Positions 26,026-34,646 of a DNA stretch of 64,000 bases are shown here, in pieces (position 1 is the stretch's first letter; each line of letters opens with the position of its first letter). A program made the position numbers and the translations under genes. The notes under the pieces are model-generated. The model worked only from the letters and a program-made list of their open reading frames with translations, did not search any database and was not told the origin of the DNA. Where the stretch lies: assembly GCF_000712035.1 (NCBI RefSeq), contig NZ_JONV01000007.1, forward strand, positions 248,001-312,000. Reading direction: 5' to 3'. Origin of the DNA: Salinicoccus luteus DSM 17002. GTDB taxonomy: Bacteria; Bacillota; Bacilli; Staphylococcales; Salinicoccaceae.

Positions 26026-27202
26026 ATTTCTCTTCCAATGTGTTGATGTAGCGCTCCAGCCTGTCGGCCGCTTCCTTGAGTTCCGCCATGCTGCAGGCGA
26101 ATGAAAGGCGGATGTGCCCTTCACCGAACTCGGAGAACGAGCGGCCCGGTACGACAGCGAGCTGTGTCGCTTCAAGCAGGTTGGTGGCGAACCGGAACGA
26201 ATCGGTGTCGTACTTCCTGATCGACGGGAAGATGTAGAATGCCCCCGTCGGCTTCGACACTTCGAGTCCCATGTCGAGGAGCCGATGGTAGATGTAGTCG
26301 CGCCGCTCGATGTAGGCTTTATTCATCTCCTTCGGCACATGACGATGGTGCTTCAGTGCCTCGATCGCTGCATACTGGCTCGGAAGTGCAGCACAGATGG
26401 TGTTGTATAGGTGTACAGCCGTGACATCCTCCATGATGGTCCGGTGACCAACGACATATCCGATGCGCCAGCCGGTCATGGCATGTGACTTGCTGAGGCC
26501 GTTGACGACGAGCACCTGCTCCTTGATGTCCGTATAGCTTGCGAGACTCACATGCTCCCCTCCAAGCGTATTCTCCGCATAGATTTCATCGGTGATGACG
26601 AAGATGTCATGCTTCCTGAACACTTCCACCAGCGCATCCATCTGCGGCTTCGTATAGGTGACACCGGTCGGGTTCGTCGGGTAATTGAGCAGTACGGCCT
26701 TCGTCTTCTCCGTAATATTCGACTCGATCAGTTCCGGTGTCGCAATGTGGCCCGTCGGCGTCATGTCGATGAACTTTGTCACGGCCCCGCACAGTTCGAT
26801 GATCGGCTCGTAGCCGAGGTAAGTCGGAGCGGGAATGAGCACTTCATCCCCCGGGTCGAGGATGGCGCGCAGGATGCCGTCGATCCCTTCGCTCCCGCCG
26901 ACCGTGACGAGCACCTCGCCGTCCGGATCATATTCCGCACCATGGACCTCGCGGTAGTACTGGCTGATCGTCTCCCGGAGTTCGAAGAGCCCCGTATTAT
27001 GTGAGTACTTCATCGATTTCGTATTGATCGCCTCGATTGCTGCATCCTTGATCGGCTGCGGCGTCTCGAAGTCCGGCTGTCCGAGCGTCAGATCCACCAC
27101 ATCCGGGAACTCCTCCACCCGGTTGGCAAACTGCCGTGTGCCCGGGACCTCGATATCCTTCATTTTTCTGTTCGCCTGTGGCATCGTATCCCTCTTTCCC
27201 AT
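26024..27202 (-). CDS. PLP-dependent aminotransferase (PatA-like, class I/II)
   Basis: A 392-residue class I/II aminotransferase: LTLGQPDFETPQPI near residue 38, NYPTNPTGVTY near residue 173, ITDEIYAENTLGG near residue 204 and the PLP-lysine motif NGLSKSHAMTGWRIGY near residue 232. The sequence resembles Bacillales PatA and N-acetyl-diaminopimelate aminotransferases. Substrate remains open. Two starts are plausible: ATG 27202 (AGGG upstream) and ATG 27184 (GAGGG upstream). Confidence 0.9.
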   Translation of the reverse strand: MGKRDTMPQANRKMKDIEVPGTRQFANRVEEFPDVVDLTLGQPDFETPQPIKDAAIEAINTKSMKYSHNTGLFELRETISQYYREVHGAEYDPDGEVLVTVGGSEGIDGILRAILDPGDEVLIPAPTYLGYEPIIELCGAVTKFIDMTPTGHIATPELIESNITEKTKAVLLNYPTNPTGVTYTKPQMDALVEVFRKHDIFVITDEIYAENTLGGEHVSLASYTDIKEQVLVVNGLSKSHAMTGWRIGYVVGHRTIMEDVTAVHLYNTICAALPSQYAAIEALKHHRHVPKEMNKAYIERRDYIYHRLLDMGLEVSKPTGAFYIFPSIRKYDTDSFRFATNLLEATQLAVVPGRSFSEFGEGHIRLSFACSMAELKEAADRLERYINTLEEK

Positions 27203-27310
27203 TGATTTCCCTACCGATTATAACAGATGGCTTGTTTTTTGACTTCGATCTATCCATTTATATGAAAGTATATATGCGACTGATTAATTTTAATAATTTC
27301 GTATGCCATC

Positions 27311-27358
27311 AAAAAATCGGTAGATAGACACTCTGAAGCATCTACTTACCGACTTTTT
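27311..27358 (-). terminator. Terminator after the 56-residue membrane protein gene
   Basis: On the minus strand GTCGGTAaGTAGAT pairs with ATCTACCGAT and is followed by TTTTTT. It starts about 15 nt after the stop codon. Confidence 0.65.
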
Positions 27359-27373
27359 AAAATAATGTTCAAT

Positions 27374-27544
27374 TCAAAGAGGTAAGATGAAGATAATCGT
27401 TCTGAGAATGATGTAGAAAATCAAAAAGAGTGTGAGGGCTCTCGCGTACCCATGTTGACCCTCTTTTCGGAATTTCACTATGGCAAAAATCAAAAGCGCA
27501 GGGAATAATATGTAGCCTACGAGGACGTGGTCCAGGACATCCAT
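27374..27544 (-). CDS. Small two-helix membrane protein (56 residues)
   Basis: ATG 27544 opens a 56-residue protein with two hydrophobic segments (VLVGYILFPALLIFAIV, about residues 7-23, and LTLFLIFYIILRTIIFIL, about 37-54) separated by a basic loop (KFRKEGQHGYAR). A GGAAGGTGAT site lies about 11 nt upstream and a good terminator follows, so it looks real although short. The hydrophobicity pattern is not seen in the overlapping frame. Function unknown. Confidence 0.6.
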   Translation of the reverse strand: MDVLDHVLVGYILFPALLIFAIVKFRKEGQHGYARALTLFLIFYIILRTIIFILPL

Positions 27545-27602
27545 TAAAATTTCTAATCACCTTCCTTGAAAAACGATGTATAGATAGAGATTACGTTTAA
27601 AG

Positions 27603-27721
27603 TCAGCTTCTCTCATACATTTGTAGTCCATGCAGCCATATACAGCGATGCGTCCAGGCACAGTAATGGAGGCTCTTCTTTTCCAGGTCCTCCTGCTGGT
27701 ATACGGCCCTGAACCCGCCTA
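27603..27721 (-). pseudogene. Possible C-terminal remnant of an unidentified gene
   Basis: About 39 codons (VYQQEDLEKKSLHYCAWTHR and so on) read like the tail of a real protein, rich in His, Trp and Cys, but there is no start and they abut the 3' end of the four-helix protein gene. Family not recognised. Confidence 0.25.
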
Positions 27722-28111
27722 GTTTTTCAGACTATTTATCGTTAATGATGCTATGAAAGATAAGGAATTGATTAATAGGAGTGACAGAAGAACTATAGTA
27801 ATATCATTCACATAATCAACAGCGACTAAAAAAGAAAATATGATGATACTTATATTCGTCATATGATGAGAAAAGAAACCACTTTTATAACCAATCCATT
27901 TCGTTCTCTCATCACGAGGTTCGCTGGATTTGAAAAAATATTCCTCAATGAGTCCTGTTAAACCTATCGTGATCACAACTATATTAAACAAAAGTAAATT
28001 TGTGTGATTCAAAAGTATACTCCCAACACCAACCATCACTAATATGATATAAACAATGTAATTTATAGCATTTGAATGAGCAGGACATTCTTCTTTTTCA
28101 TTCAAATTCAT
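27719..28111 (-). CDS. Four-helix membrane protein (DUF2178-like)
   Basis: A 130-residue protein with four predicted membrane helices and a central conserved-looking loop PRDERTKWIGYKSGFFS (about residues 65-81), which resembles the RDER...I..KS..FS motif of small membrane proteins found beside XRE regulators (DUF2178/DUF3796 type). AAGGAGG sits before the ATG and overlaps the end of an upstream coding remnant that looks like the tail of such an XRE regulator. It is probably the surviving half of a regulator/membrane protein pair. Confidence 0.65.
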   Translation of the reverse strand: MNLNEKEECPAHSNAINYIVYIILVMVGVGSILLNHTNLLLFNIVVITIGLTGLIEEYFFKSSEPRDERTKWIGYKSGFFSHHMTNISIIIFSFLVAVDYVNDITIVLLSLLLINSLSFIASLTINSLKN

Positions 28112-28113
28112 TT

Positions 28114-28190
28114 CTATTCCTCCTTGTACTTGAATAGATCTTCAATACTGGCTTCGAATAATCTTTCTAACTTTCGTTTGTCAAAATAAT
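28114..28190 (-). pseudogene. 3' remnant of an XRE-type regulator gene
   Basis: On the minus strand the codons ending KRKLERLFEASIEDLFKYKE and a TAG read like the C-terminus of a small Cro/C1-type regulator (the LFEASIEDLF pattern). The 5' part is missing and is replaced by decayed IS30 sequence. The stop lies just upstream of the four-helix protein start. Confidence 0.45.
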
Positions 28191-29075
28191 CTGGACAGTT
28201 CCTTCTCACCCAAGTAACTTAAGACACTTTCAACGGTGTAGGATAGTTCAACGACTTTCTCGGTATGTGGTTTCTTGTTGCGGTGACAGATGAGACAAAC
28301 GTTTGGTCTACCGTATTGAAATCCATGTCTTTGGTCACTCTATCCTTTCTAATCAGTCCAGTGGTATGTTCATTCAACCCCGCTGGGATGGTGTTCGCGG
28401 ATTGGAAAAGTAGATGGACAGATCATTTCGATTGCTCATCGATCGCCAGTTGGAGAATTCCTGCCTTACCACAGTCGAAAGGGATGGTCTTGGACAGGTT
28501 TCTTGGCACTCCGGGGTGATGGCTGCTTCAATATCCAGTGCTGTTCTGCCTTTGGGTTTTAATGTGATGATGGCTTTTGACAGGCGCTCAACAGTATGAT
28601 GACGGCACTCTTGTGATGGACACCGACAATGGTATCCCCTTCAAGGCGGCCCAATTCTTTACTGAAAGTAGAATCATCATCCACCTTTTCAGTGATGTTA
28701 CGTCTGAAGGCTTGAGGGCCTAGACGCTCTTGATGATCACTCGGTTTTCGCTTGTCTTGCATCGGTAATGTGAACGCCTTAAAGGTTCTGCGTTTGAACA
28801 TGCGGTATCCAATTCGCAGCCACTTTCTCCATTACGTGGGGTTGCTGCGCTTCAGGCAACACTATATGTTTTCTACCACACCATTTTTTGTTTCCTTTAT
28901 AACAATGATAATAGTCCAGCTATGAGCAATCGGTATTTCTTGATGGAAGTAGGCTTCTGTGGTTACCAGTTCGCCCGTCGGAATGTGGGTTTCGGTCATG
29001 CGTAATCACTCTATGATTTTCCTTGACCGGAAAACTCGTTTTGAGTGTATCACGTCCGACTCTTTTTAGGTGTCT
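28190..29075 (-). mobile_element. Decayed IS30-family element
   Basis: On the minus strand, fragments of an IS30-type transposase can be followed across several frames: VLPEAQQPHVMEKVAANW, then LEGDTIVGVHHKSAVI (first catalytic Asp), then after a frameshift ERLSKAIITLKPKGRTALDI, and finally VLSYLGEKELSRLF with a stop near 28193. Multiple frameshifts and internal stops show it is inactive. It has displaced the 5' part of a regulator gene. Outer ends are approximate because I could not identify inverted repeats. Confidence 0.75.
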
Positions 29076-29169
29076 AGCTTAATTTTAAAATCCGTGATGT
29101 TAAAAATCACCTTCTTTATTGGAACAGAATTTACAAGTAAAAGTACTTAAATTAACCGGATAATATCAA

Positions 29170-30831
29170 TCAACCGATATTTGAATTAACCGGTTTATTT
29201 AACTTTTCTTTAGATTCATCATAAATTTCTTTAGGGAAATTGAAGAGTCTAAGAAGTTCAATGGCATTTGATGTTTGGGCTGGTCCTTTTTTAATTTTGT
29301 AATCAAAGAATATATCTTCATCCTCAAGGACTTCAGAAAAATGATACATTATCATATCGTTAATCAGCGATTCAGTCAGTTCGATATCATGTGTGGCGGC
29401 AATCATAGAGACCCTATCGTCAGCATTTAAGAATCTCAATAGCACTTCTGCTGCAGCTAAACGTTCTTTCGTATTTGTACCTTTAAATATTTCATCTATG
29501 AAGCAGTATATATTATGATCACTAACTTCTAATGTGTCGATGATTCTTTTTAGAGACTTGACTTCGCTAATAAAATAACTGTCACCTTCAGAAATACTAT
29601 CTGAGATATCCATTGATGAAAATACTTTACCCGGTACATATTCAAAATGTTTACTAGTCGATGTCGATATTCCATTGCTCAAAATCACATTTAATGCTAA
29701 GGATTTCATAAAAGTAGACTTTCCTGATGCATTTGATCCAGTGAGTAAAATATTATGACTTAGATCAATTGAATTGCTAACAGGCTCCGAAATAAGGGGA
29801 TGGTATACCGATGTAGTTTTCAAGTTACCCTTATTCTTTCTGCTTGGGATAGAATAATAAGGTAATGTCTTTCGCCACATGGCTACTGAATAGTTTAAAT
29901 CTATTCCTGCAACGAATTGCCAACACTTTTCATAAGTGTCCTTATTATTATTTAGTACTTTAATAATATAATGATACACATGGTAATCTAGAACAAATGC
30001 ATTCTTAATTGCTGTTAGCATTTGGAGAAACAAATTATTTTGATCAGTATTTTCATTTATTAGTAGGGCACTAACCAATTGTAAATTCTTCACTTTACCT
30101 TTAATTTCAATCTGATCTTCAGTTTCTTTTTTTAGATAATTATTAAGCTGAGAAGCAACATTGATAATATTAAGGCCATAGAATAGATCCGAATATTCAT
30201 CTTCGTGTCTAGATTTATGCTTATATGAAATAATCATATTAATAAGCAGGGACCCAATTATTGTGAAAATTCCTAAAAGGAAATTGATAGATATTAAAAA
30301 GATTCCTATTAAAGGTAAGAAACTAAGTAGTAAATATTGTGGCCGATATTTCTCTGACTTTGAATAATTGCGATTGAAAAAGTATTTTGAAGTATTGGAG
30401 TTCGGTTGTTTCGATAATTTCGAAAGAATTAACGTGATTTTTTCCCGCCATGTAATATCTTCTTCAAATTTTTTAACGAGGTTTTCTTTGATATCATCAC
30501 ATTCTGCAACGTTTCTTAATGCTACATAAAGGCGCTCTTCTCCTATAGTTGTAAAAGCGTAATTAATTTCTTCTAAGAGTCTATCCATATCTAAATCGCG
30601 CCATGTAATATCGTCTACTTCAGCAGTTTTATCTACTTTAGCGCCAGCTGTTAAGTTTCGATAGTAATTATCGAAATTAATAAACGACTCATTGTATTCT
30701 AGCCATTTTGAATGACTCTCCCATAGATTTTTGATTTCTTTTTTTCTCTTTTTATTCTCTGATAATGTTAAAAGTGTAGTTACAGCAATAATTATTAACA
30801 CAGTACCCAAATAAAAGTATAACGTAGACAT
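29170..30831 (-). CDS. Membrane-anchored MutS-like ATPase
   Basis: A 553-residue protein with a C-terminal MutS-type ATPase: Walker A GSNASGKST (about residue 370), FIDEIFKGTN (Walker B) and ATHDIELTE. One N-terminal helix (about 4-22) and a hydrophobic hairpin near residues 200-245 place it in the membrane. The N-terminal mismatch-recognition and connector domains of true MutS are absent, so it is unlikely to repair mismatches. Such MutS-related membrane proteins are widespread in Firmicutes and uncharacterised. ATG 30831 is preferred because AAAAGG lies at proper spacing; an ATG at 30840 directly abuts that site. Preceded by a terminator, so it has its own promoter. Confidence 0.82.
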   Translation of the reverse strand: MSTLYFYLGTVLIIIAVTTLLTLSENKKRKKEIKNLWESHSKWLEYNESFINFDNYYRNLTAGAKVDKTAEVDDITWRDLDMDRLLEEINYAFTTIGEERLYVALRNVAECDDIKENLVKKFEEDITWREKITLILSKLSKQPNSNTSKYFFNRNYSKSEKYRPQYLLLSFLPLIGIFLISINFLLGIFTIIGSLLINMIISYKHKSRHEDEYSDLFYGLNIINVASQLNNYLKKETEDQIEIKGKVKNLQLVSALLINENTDQNNLFLQMLTAIKNAFVLDYHVYHYIIKVLNNNKDTYEKCWQFVAGIDLNYSVAMWRKTLPYYSIPSRKNKGNLKTTSVYHPLISEPVSNSIDLSHNILLTGSNASGKSTFMKSLALNVILSNGISTSTSKHFEYVPGKVFSSMDISDSISEGDSYFISEVKSLKRIIDTLEVSDHNIYCFIDEIFKGTNTKERLAAAEVLLRFLNADDRVSMIAATHDIELTESLINDMIMYHFSEVLEDEDIFFDYKIKKGPAQTSNAIELLRLFNFPKEIYDESKEKLNKPVNSNIG

Positions 30832-30886
30832 TTTTTTCATCCTTTTTTAAAACTTTTCGTTTGTCAGGATACACCAGGAAGATGAG

Positions 30887-30917
30887 AAAAAGACATCTAA
30901 CTTAGATGTCTTTTTTT
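30887..30917. terminator. Bidirectional terminator after the small coiled-coil protein gene
   Basis: AAAAAGACATCTAA / TTAGATGTCTTTTTTT. The stem contains the stop codon of the minus-strand gene. Confidence 0.8.
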
Positions 30918-31219
30918 AATGAAACAAGTGCCTCTTTCTTTTCTCGTAAATCTTTAAATTTTTCTTTAGCTTCTTTGTCAGAATAATATACCATCAAAGA
31001 ATTATCGTAAATCAGTTTTGCCTGCTTCTTTCCTTCAGCATCAAGTTCTTTTGAGATTTTAGACTCTAAACCCATAATCTCCTGAAGTAAATCATCGCTT
31101 TTTTGATTATAACTCAGTTCCTCTTCTTTTACTTTAGACTCTATAATCCCATCTCTTATAGCAGCCCTTATAACAAAATAAAAGATGATTGCAGCAAATA
31201 ATATGTATATAAATACCAT
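30902..31219 (-). CDS. Small membrane protein with coiled-coil tail
   Basis: A 105-residue protein with one N-terminal membrane helix (VFIYILFAAIIFYFVIRAAI) and a long charged helical tail (residues 30-105, rich in Lys and Glu), likely coiled coil. ATG 31219 is chosen for the GGGAGGT site five nt upstream. It lies upstream of and co-oriented with the membrane MutS-like gene but is separated from it by a terminator. Function unknown. Confidence 0.7.
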   Translation of the reverse strand: MVFIYILFAAIIFYFVIRAAIRDGIIESKVKEEELSYNQKSDDLLQEIMGLESKISKELDAEGKKQAKLIYDNSLMVYYSDKEAKEKFKDLREKKEALVSLKKDI

Positions 31220-31429
31220 AATTACCTCCCTATTCACTATATTATCATATCATATTATATTCATTCTTATTTCCTTTTATTGTTAATAGCCAAGTTGAGT
31301 TCTCATGCGCTTTATACCGAGCATTGCTTCTAATATAAAATTCAATGCTTTTTGAAAATATCATGGACATGAACTTCATTTTCCTTTATCATTACAATAT
31401 TCATAAAAATACATAAAAGGGGATTAATT

Positions 31430-32773
31430 ATGCATTTCTCTAGAGAGACCAAGATAAAGACATGGACGGTATCGACCATCGCCCTCCTGCTCTTCATCGT
31501 TCCGGTCTACTTCAATGGCCAATGGACCATCATCCTCGGCATATTCGCCGATTATATACTGACGGGACTGGAAGGTTCCATCCCGACGATCATCACCGTC
31601 ATCATGTCCTTCTTCCTGATTGTGACCATATACGGGACACTGATCAACCGCAACAGCTTCAAGAATGCGCCTAAAATGCGCGATATATTCGTCCTCGACT
31701 GGCTGTGGTTCACACTGCGTGTACTTGGTACCTTGTTTGCAATCATGACCGTCACAGGCTTCGGTCCGGAGGTGATCACGAGTGACCTGACAGGCGGCAC
31801 TATGATGAACAGCCTCGTGCCGATACTGGCCACATGGCTCCTGCTTGCCGCCTTCCTCATGCCGCTTCTGATGAACTTCGGTCTGATGGAATTCATCGGC
31901 ACGTTCCTGGAACCCATCATCCGCCCGTTGTACAGGGTACCGGGACGCTCCTCTATCGATGCGCTCGCTTCATGGATGGGCAGCAGTCCAGTCGGCGTCA
32001 TGATTACGACCCAGCAGTATGAGCGCGGTTTCTATACGAAGCGCGAGGCAATGAACATCGCCACCAACTTCTCGGTGCTCTCGATTCCCTTCAGTCTGGT
32101 GATTGCGACATTCATCGGCATCGAAGAGTACTTCCTGCAGTTCTATCTGACGATGGCCATCGCCTGTATCCTTACAGCCCTCGTCATGGTACGCATTCCG
32201 CCACTCTCCCGCAAGGAAGATACGTACTACGAGGTGACCGGCAAGCAGATCGATGACCGGTCAACGGAAGGCACGATGCTCAAGACGGCGACGACGCGCG
32301 CCTACAAGCGTGCGGATGAAAGCGATGGCGCGAAAAGCATCGCCCGCGACGGTACGGTGAATGTCATCGACATCTATGGCGGGCTGATTCCGGTCGTCAT
32401 CGCCATCGGCACACTCGCCCTGATCGTGGCGGAATACACACCGGTATTCACATACTTGAGCTATCCCGTCCAGCTCGTCCTCACACTGATCAATGTACCG
32501 GAAGCCGCAGCCGCAGCACCGGCGTTCATCATCGGCGTGACCGACATGTTCCTGCCGTCCGTCATCGGATCCGGCATCGAGAGCGACTTCACGAAATTCA
32601 TGATCGCCGTCATGTCACTCACACAGATCATCTACTTCTCGGAAGTCGGTGCCCTCTTGCTGAAGTCGAAGATTCCCGTCTCCGTGTGGGAACTGATTGC
32701 GATATTCACCCTGAGAACCATCATTTCATTTCCGATCATATACGTTCTGGCGCTTCTGTTCGTCGGACTATAG
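31430..32773 (+). CDS. YjiH-family membrane protein with nucleoside-recognition (Gate) domain
   Basis: A 447-residue protein with about ten membrane helices and the Gate/nucleoside-recognition features ASWMGSSPVGVMITTQQYE (about residues 182-200) and FLPSVIGSGIE (about 375-385). It belongs to the YjiH group, whose transported substrate is not established. A polar segment of about 65 residues (about 265-330) separates the two membrane halves. AAAAGGGG precedes the ATG. Single-gene unit ended by a strong terminator. Confidence 0.85.
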   Translation: MHFSRETKIKTWTVSTIALLLFIVPVYFNGQWTIILGIFADYILTGLEGSIPTIITVIMSFFLIVTIYGTLINRNSFKNAPKMRDIFVLDWLWFTLRVLGTLFAIMTVTGFGPEVITSDLTGGTMMNSLVPILATWLLLAAFLMPLLMNFGLMEFIGTFLEPIIRPLYRVPGRSSIDALASWMGSSPVGVMITTQQYERGFYTKREAMNIATNFSVLSIPFSLVIATFIGIEEYFLQFYLTMAIACILTALVMVRIPPLSRKEDTYYEVTGKQIDDRSTEGTMLKTATTRAYKRADESDGAKSIARDGTVNVIDIYGGLIPVVIAIGTLALIVAEYTPVFTYLSYPVQLVLTLINVPEAAAAAPAFIIGVTDMFLPSVIGSGIESDFTKFMIAVMSLTQIIYFSEVGALLLKSKIPVSVWELIAIFTLRTIISFPIIYVLALLFVGL

Positions 32774-32775
32774 AA

Positions 32776-32805
32776 CAATCCCCCTGGTCGCCGCCAGGGG
32801 GATTG
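32776..32805 (+). terminator. Terminator after the YjiH-family gene
   Basis: CAATCCCCCTGG / CCAGGGGGATTG stem (12 bp) right after the stop codon; the T-tract is weak (TCTGC). Confidence 0.6.
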
Positions 32806-32865
32806 TCTGCATTCATCGGTTCACCTTCTGCCTGAGGGGTATATGAATAGTGCGAGGTGATCAGG

Positions 32866-33762
32866 ATGAGCTTCTATCAGGAACATGAAAAGGAAATCAC
32901 TGCACTACAGCTGATTTCCCAGATTGTAGGCAAGTTGAAGTTGGAGTATGCATACCAGGAGCCCCAATGGGCACATGTCATCCTTGATATTACACCGAGA
33001 GGATTTACGACTGGAATATTGGGCCGGGGAGACGGCGTGTTCGATATTGAAGTGGATCTCGTCAACAGCCGGATCATCATACGGACAATGTCCGGGGACG
33101 AGCGCATCACCCTTGCCGACGGCAAGGCAATCCGTACGTATTACGAGGAGATCATGGCAGCCGCCCGGCGGTTGGGGTTGGAACTCTCCATCCATACGAA
33201 ACCTCAGGAAATGGCAACCACAACCCCTTTTGAGGGGGATGCGTCCCACCATCATTATGATGCGGATGTTTCCTTGGAAATACTGAAATGGTTCCAGTTT
33301 GCCAGGGATGCGGAAAAGGCATTTCTCGCTCCCCTGCGCATCCGCAAGGTCCACCCCGGCCTTTTCTGGGGCACTTTCGATGTTTCATGCATCGTCATAT
33401 ACGATCAGTCCGAGCCATTCCCGGATGACACGAAGGTGATTGAACGTGCCGCATTCGACGAGCATATGATCGAGTTCGGATTCTGGCTTGGGGATGATAC
33501 GGACAGGTCTCCGACCTTCTTCGTCCTGCCCTATCCATTTGTCGACAACAGCCCCCTGGAGATTGATGACACCTTCCCGGCAGGGAGCCGTTTCGACCCT
33601 GCCATGACCGAGTACCTGTATGAAATGGACGATGGCCGGGGCAAAAAGGGGGATGTCATCCGATTTTTCAGATCATCCTTCATCAAATCCTCCGAGTATT
33701 TGGAATGGGAGGACATAGAGCACTGCTTCAGCGTCCTGAAGATGAAGAAGAACCAGGTATGA
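32866..33762 (+). CDS. DUF5996-family protein
   Basis: A 298-residue soluble protein. The HHHYDADV segment (about residue 125), the FLAPLRIRKVHPGLFWGTFDV block (residues about 150-170, quoted in two overlapping parts) and EFGFWLGDD (about residue 208) match the DUF5996 layout. No catalytic role is known for the family. GAGGTGAT precedes ATG 32866; an in-frame GTG at 32857 lies inside that site. It stands alone between two terminators. Confidence 0.75.
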   Translation: MSFYQEHEKEITALQLISQIVGKLKLEYAYQEPQWAHVILDITPRGFTTGILGRGDGVFDIEVDLVNSRIIIRTMSGDERITLADGKAIRTYYEEIMAAARRLGLELSIHTKPQEMATTTPFEGDASHHHYDADVSLEILKWFQFARDAEKAFLAPLRIRKVHPGLFWGTFDVSCIVIYDQSEPFPDDTKVIERAAFDEHMIEFGFWLGDDTDRSPTFFVLPYPFVDNSPLEIDDTFPAGSRFDPAMTEYLYEMDDGRGKKGDVIRFFRSSFIKSSEYLEWEDIEHCFSVLKMKKNQV

Positions 33763-33797
33763 AAAAGGGCTGGGATAAAATATCCCAGCCCTCTCTT
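33763..33797. terminator. Bidirectional terminator
   Basis: AAGGGCTGGGATA / TATCCCAGCCCT stem with A- and T-rich flanks, between the convergent DUF5996 and lipoprotein genes. Confidence 0.8.
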
Positions 33798-33809
33798 TAT
33801 TTTGGCGCA

Positions 33810-34490
33810 TCACTCCACCCTGAAGAATGCTTCGGCTTCCATATGGTCATTGTACTTGATCAGAAACGGCTCCCCTTCCGGCACGGCCCGGGCCACTTTT
33901 CCGGAGGCGGTGCCGCCGGAGTAGATCTCGCCTGCCGGAAACTCCTCATCCTCCACCCACATATAAGTATCCTGGCTGACATTCGAGCCATCCTCCTTGA
34001 ATATTTCTATGTTTTCGGATACGAGGACCGCATGGTCGTCATTCTCGAATTCCGTCAGTTCGAATGTGAGGTCGAAGACGGCCCATTCCTGCCCGTCATC
34101 CGTCGGATCGGGTTCCATATACTCCGTCGTCAATATATCGACCGCTTCCGTTCCCCGGACGACGTTGTCTACCGTTACATTGCCGGTGCCGGCGAGACGC
34201 TCCCCGTTCTCGTCATAGGTGACGACTTCAACGGAGACGGTCTCCCCGAGTGCTGCCGGATTGCTCCGCGTCGCTTCGTCCGTGCCGGTTGAATCCTCTT
34301 CTGCACTCTCCTCTTCAGATGCCTCTTCCGTATCCTCTTCAATCGTCTCCGACTCTTCGTCCACATCATCTTCAAACGTCTCTTCCACCGCTTCTTCCGT
34401 CGTCGTATCCTCCGTCGCCTCCTCAGCACCACAGGCGCCAAGAAGCATTACTGCAGCTACACCGCCTGCCAAGAGATATTTCCTCATCAT
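33810..34490 (-). CDS. Acidic lipoprotein with DUF4352-like domain
   Basis: A 226-residue lipoprotein: a signal peptide ending in the lipobox LLGAC (Cys20), then an extremely acidic Glu/Thr/Asp-rich linker (residues 22-70), then a beta-rich domain (about 80-226) resembling the DUF4352/Telomeric-repeat-binding-factor-2-like domain of surface lipoproteins (EWAVFDLTFELTEFEN). It is expected on the outer face of the membrane. AAGGGGGG precedes the start. The acidic linker is in keeping with a salt-adapted host. Confidence 0.8.
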   Translation of the reverse strand: MMRKYLLAGGVAAVMLLGACGAEEATEDTTTEEAVEETFEDDVDEESETIEEDTEEASEEESAEEDSTGTDEATRSNPAALGETVSVEVVTYDENGERLAGTGNVTVDNVVRGTEAVDILTTEYMEPDPTDDGQEWAVFDLTFELTEFENDDHAVLVSENIEIFKEDGSNVSQDTYMWVEDEEFPAGEIYSGGTASGKVARAVPEGEPFLIKYNDHMEAEAFFRVE

Positions 34491-34610
34491 TCATCCCCCC
34501 TTACCTGCTTATCCTCATTATACGCACTGCATGCAGGCAAAATCCATATAATTTTTAGAAAATTGTGTTTTTAATGAAATCTTTATAAAGGGTGGAATTT
34601 TGAGGAAAAT

Positions 34611-34640
34611 AAAAGACCAGGGGAGTCGTCTCCCCCGGCC
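34611..34640 (-). terminator. Terminator after the M20 amidohydrolase gene
   Basis: On the minus strand GGCCGGGGGAG pairs with CTCCCCTGGTC and is followed by TTTTATTTT. Confidence 0.8.
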
Positions 34641-34646
34641 TGTGGA

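Noticed and set aside
27369-27560. 63-codon frame on the minus strand overlapping the small membrane protein
   Set aside because: The alternative frame gives two clear membrane helices and a well-placed terminator; this one gives a Pro/Arg/His-rich product without structure.
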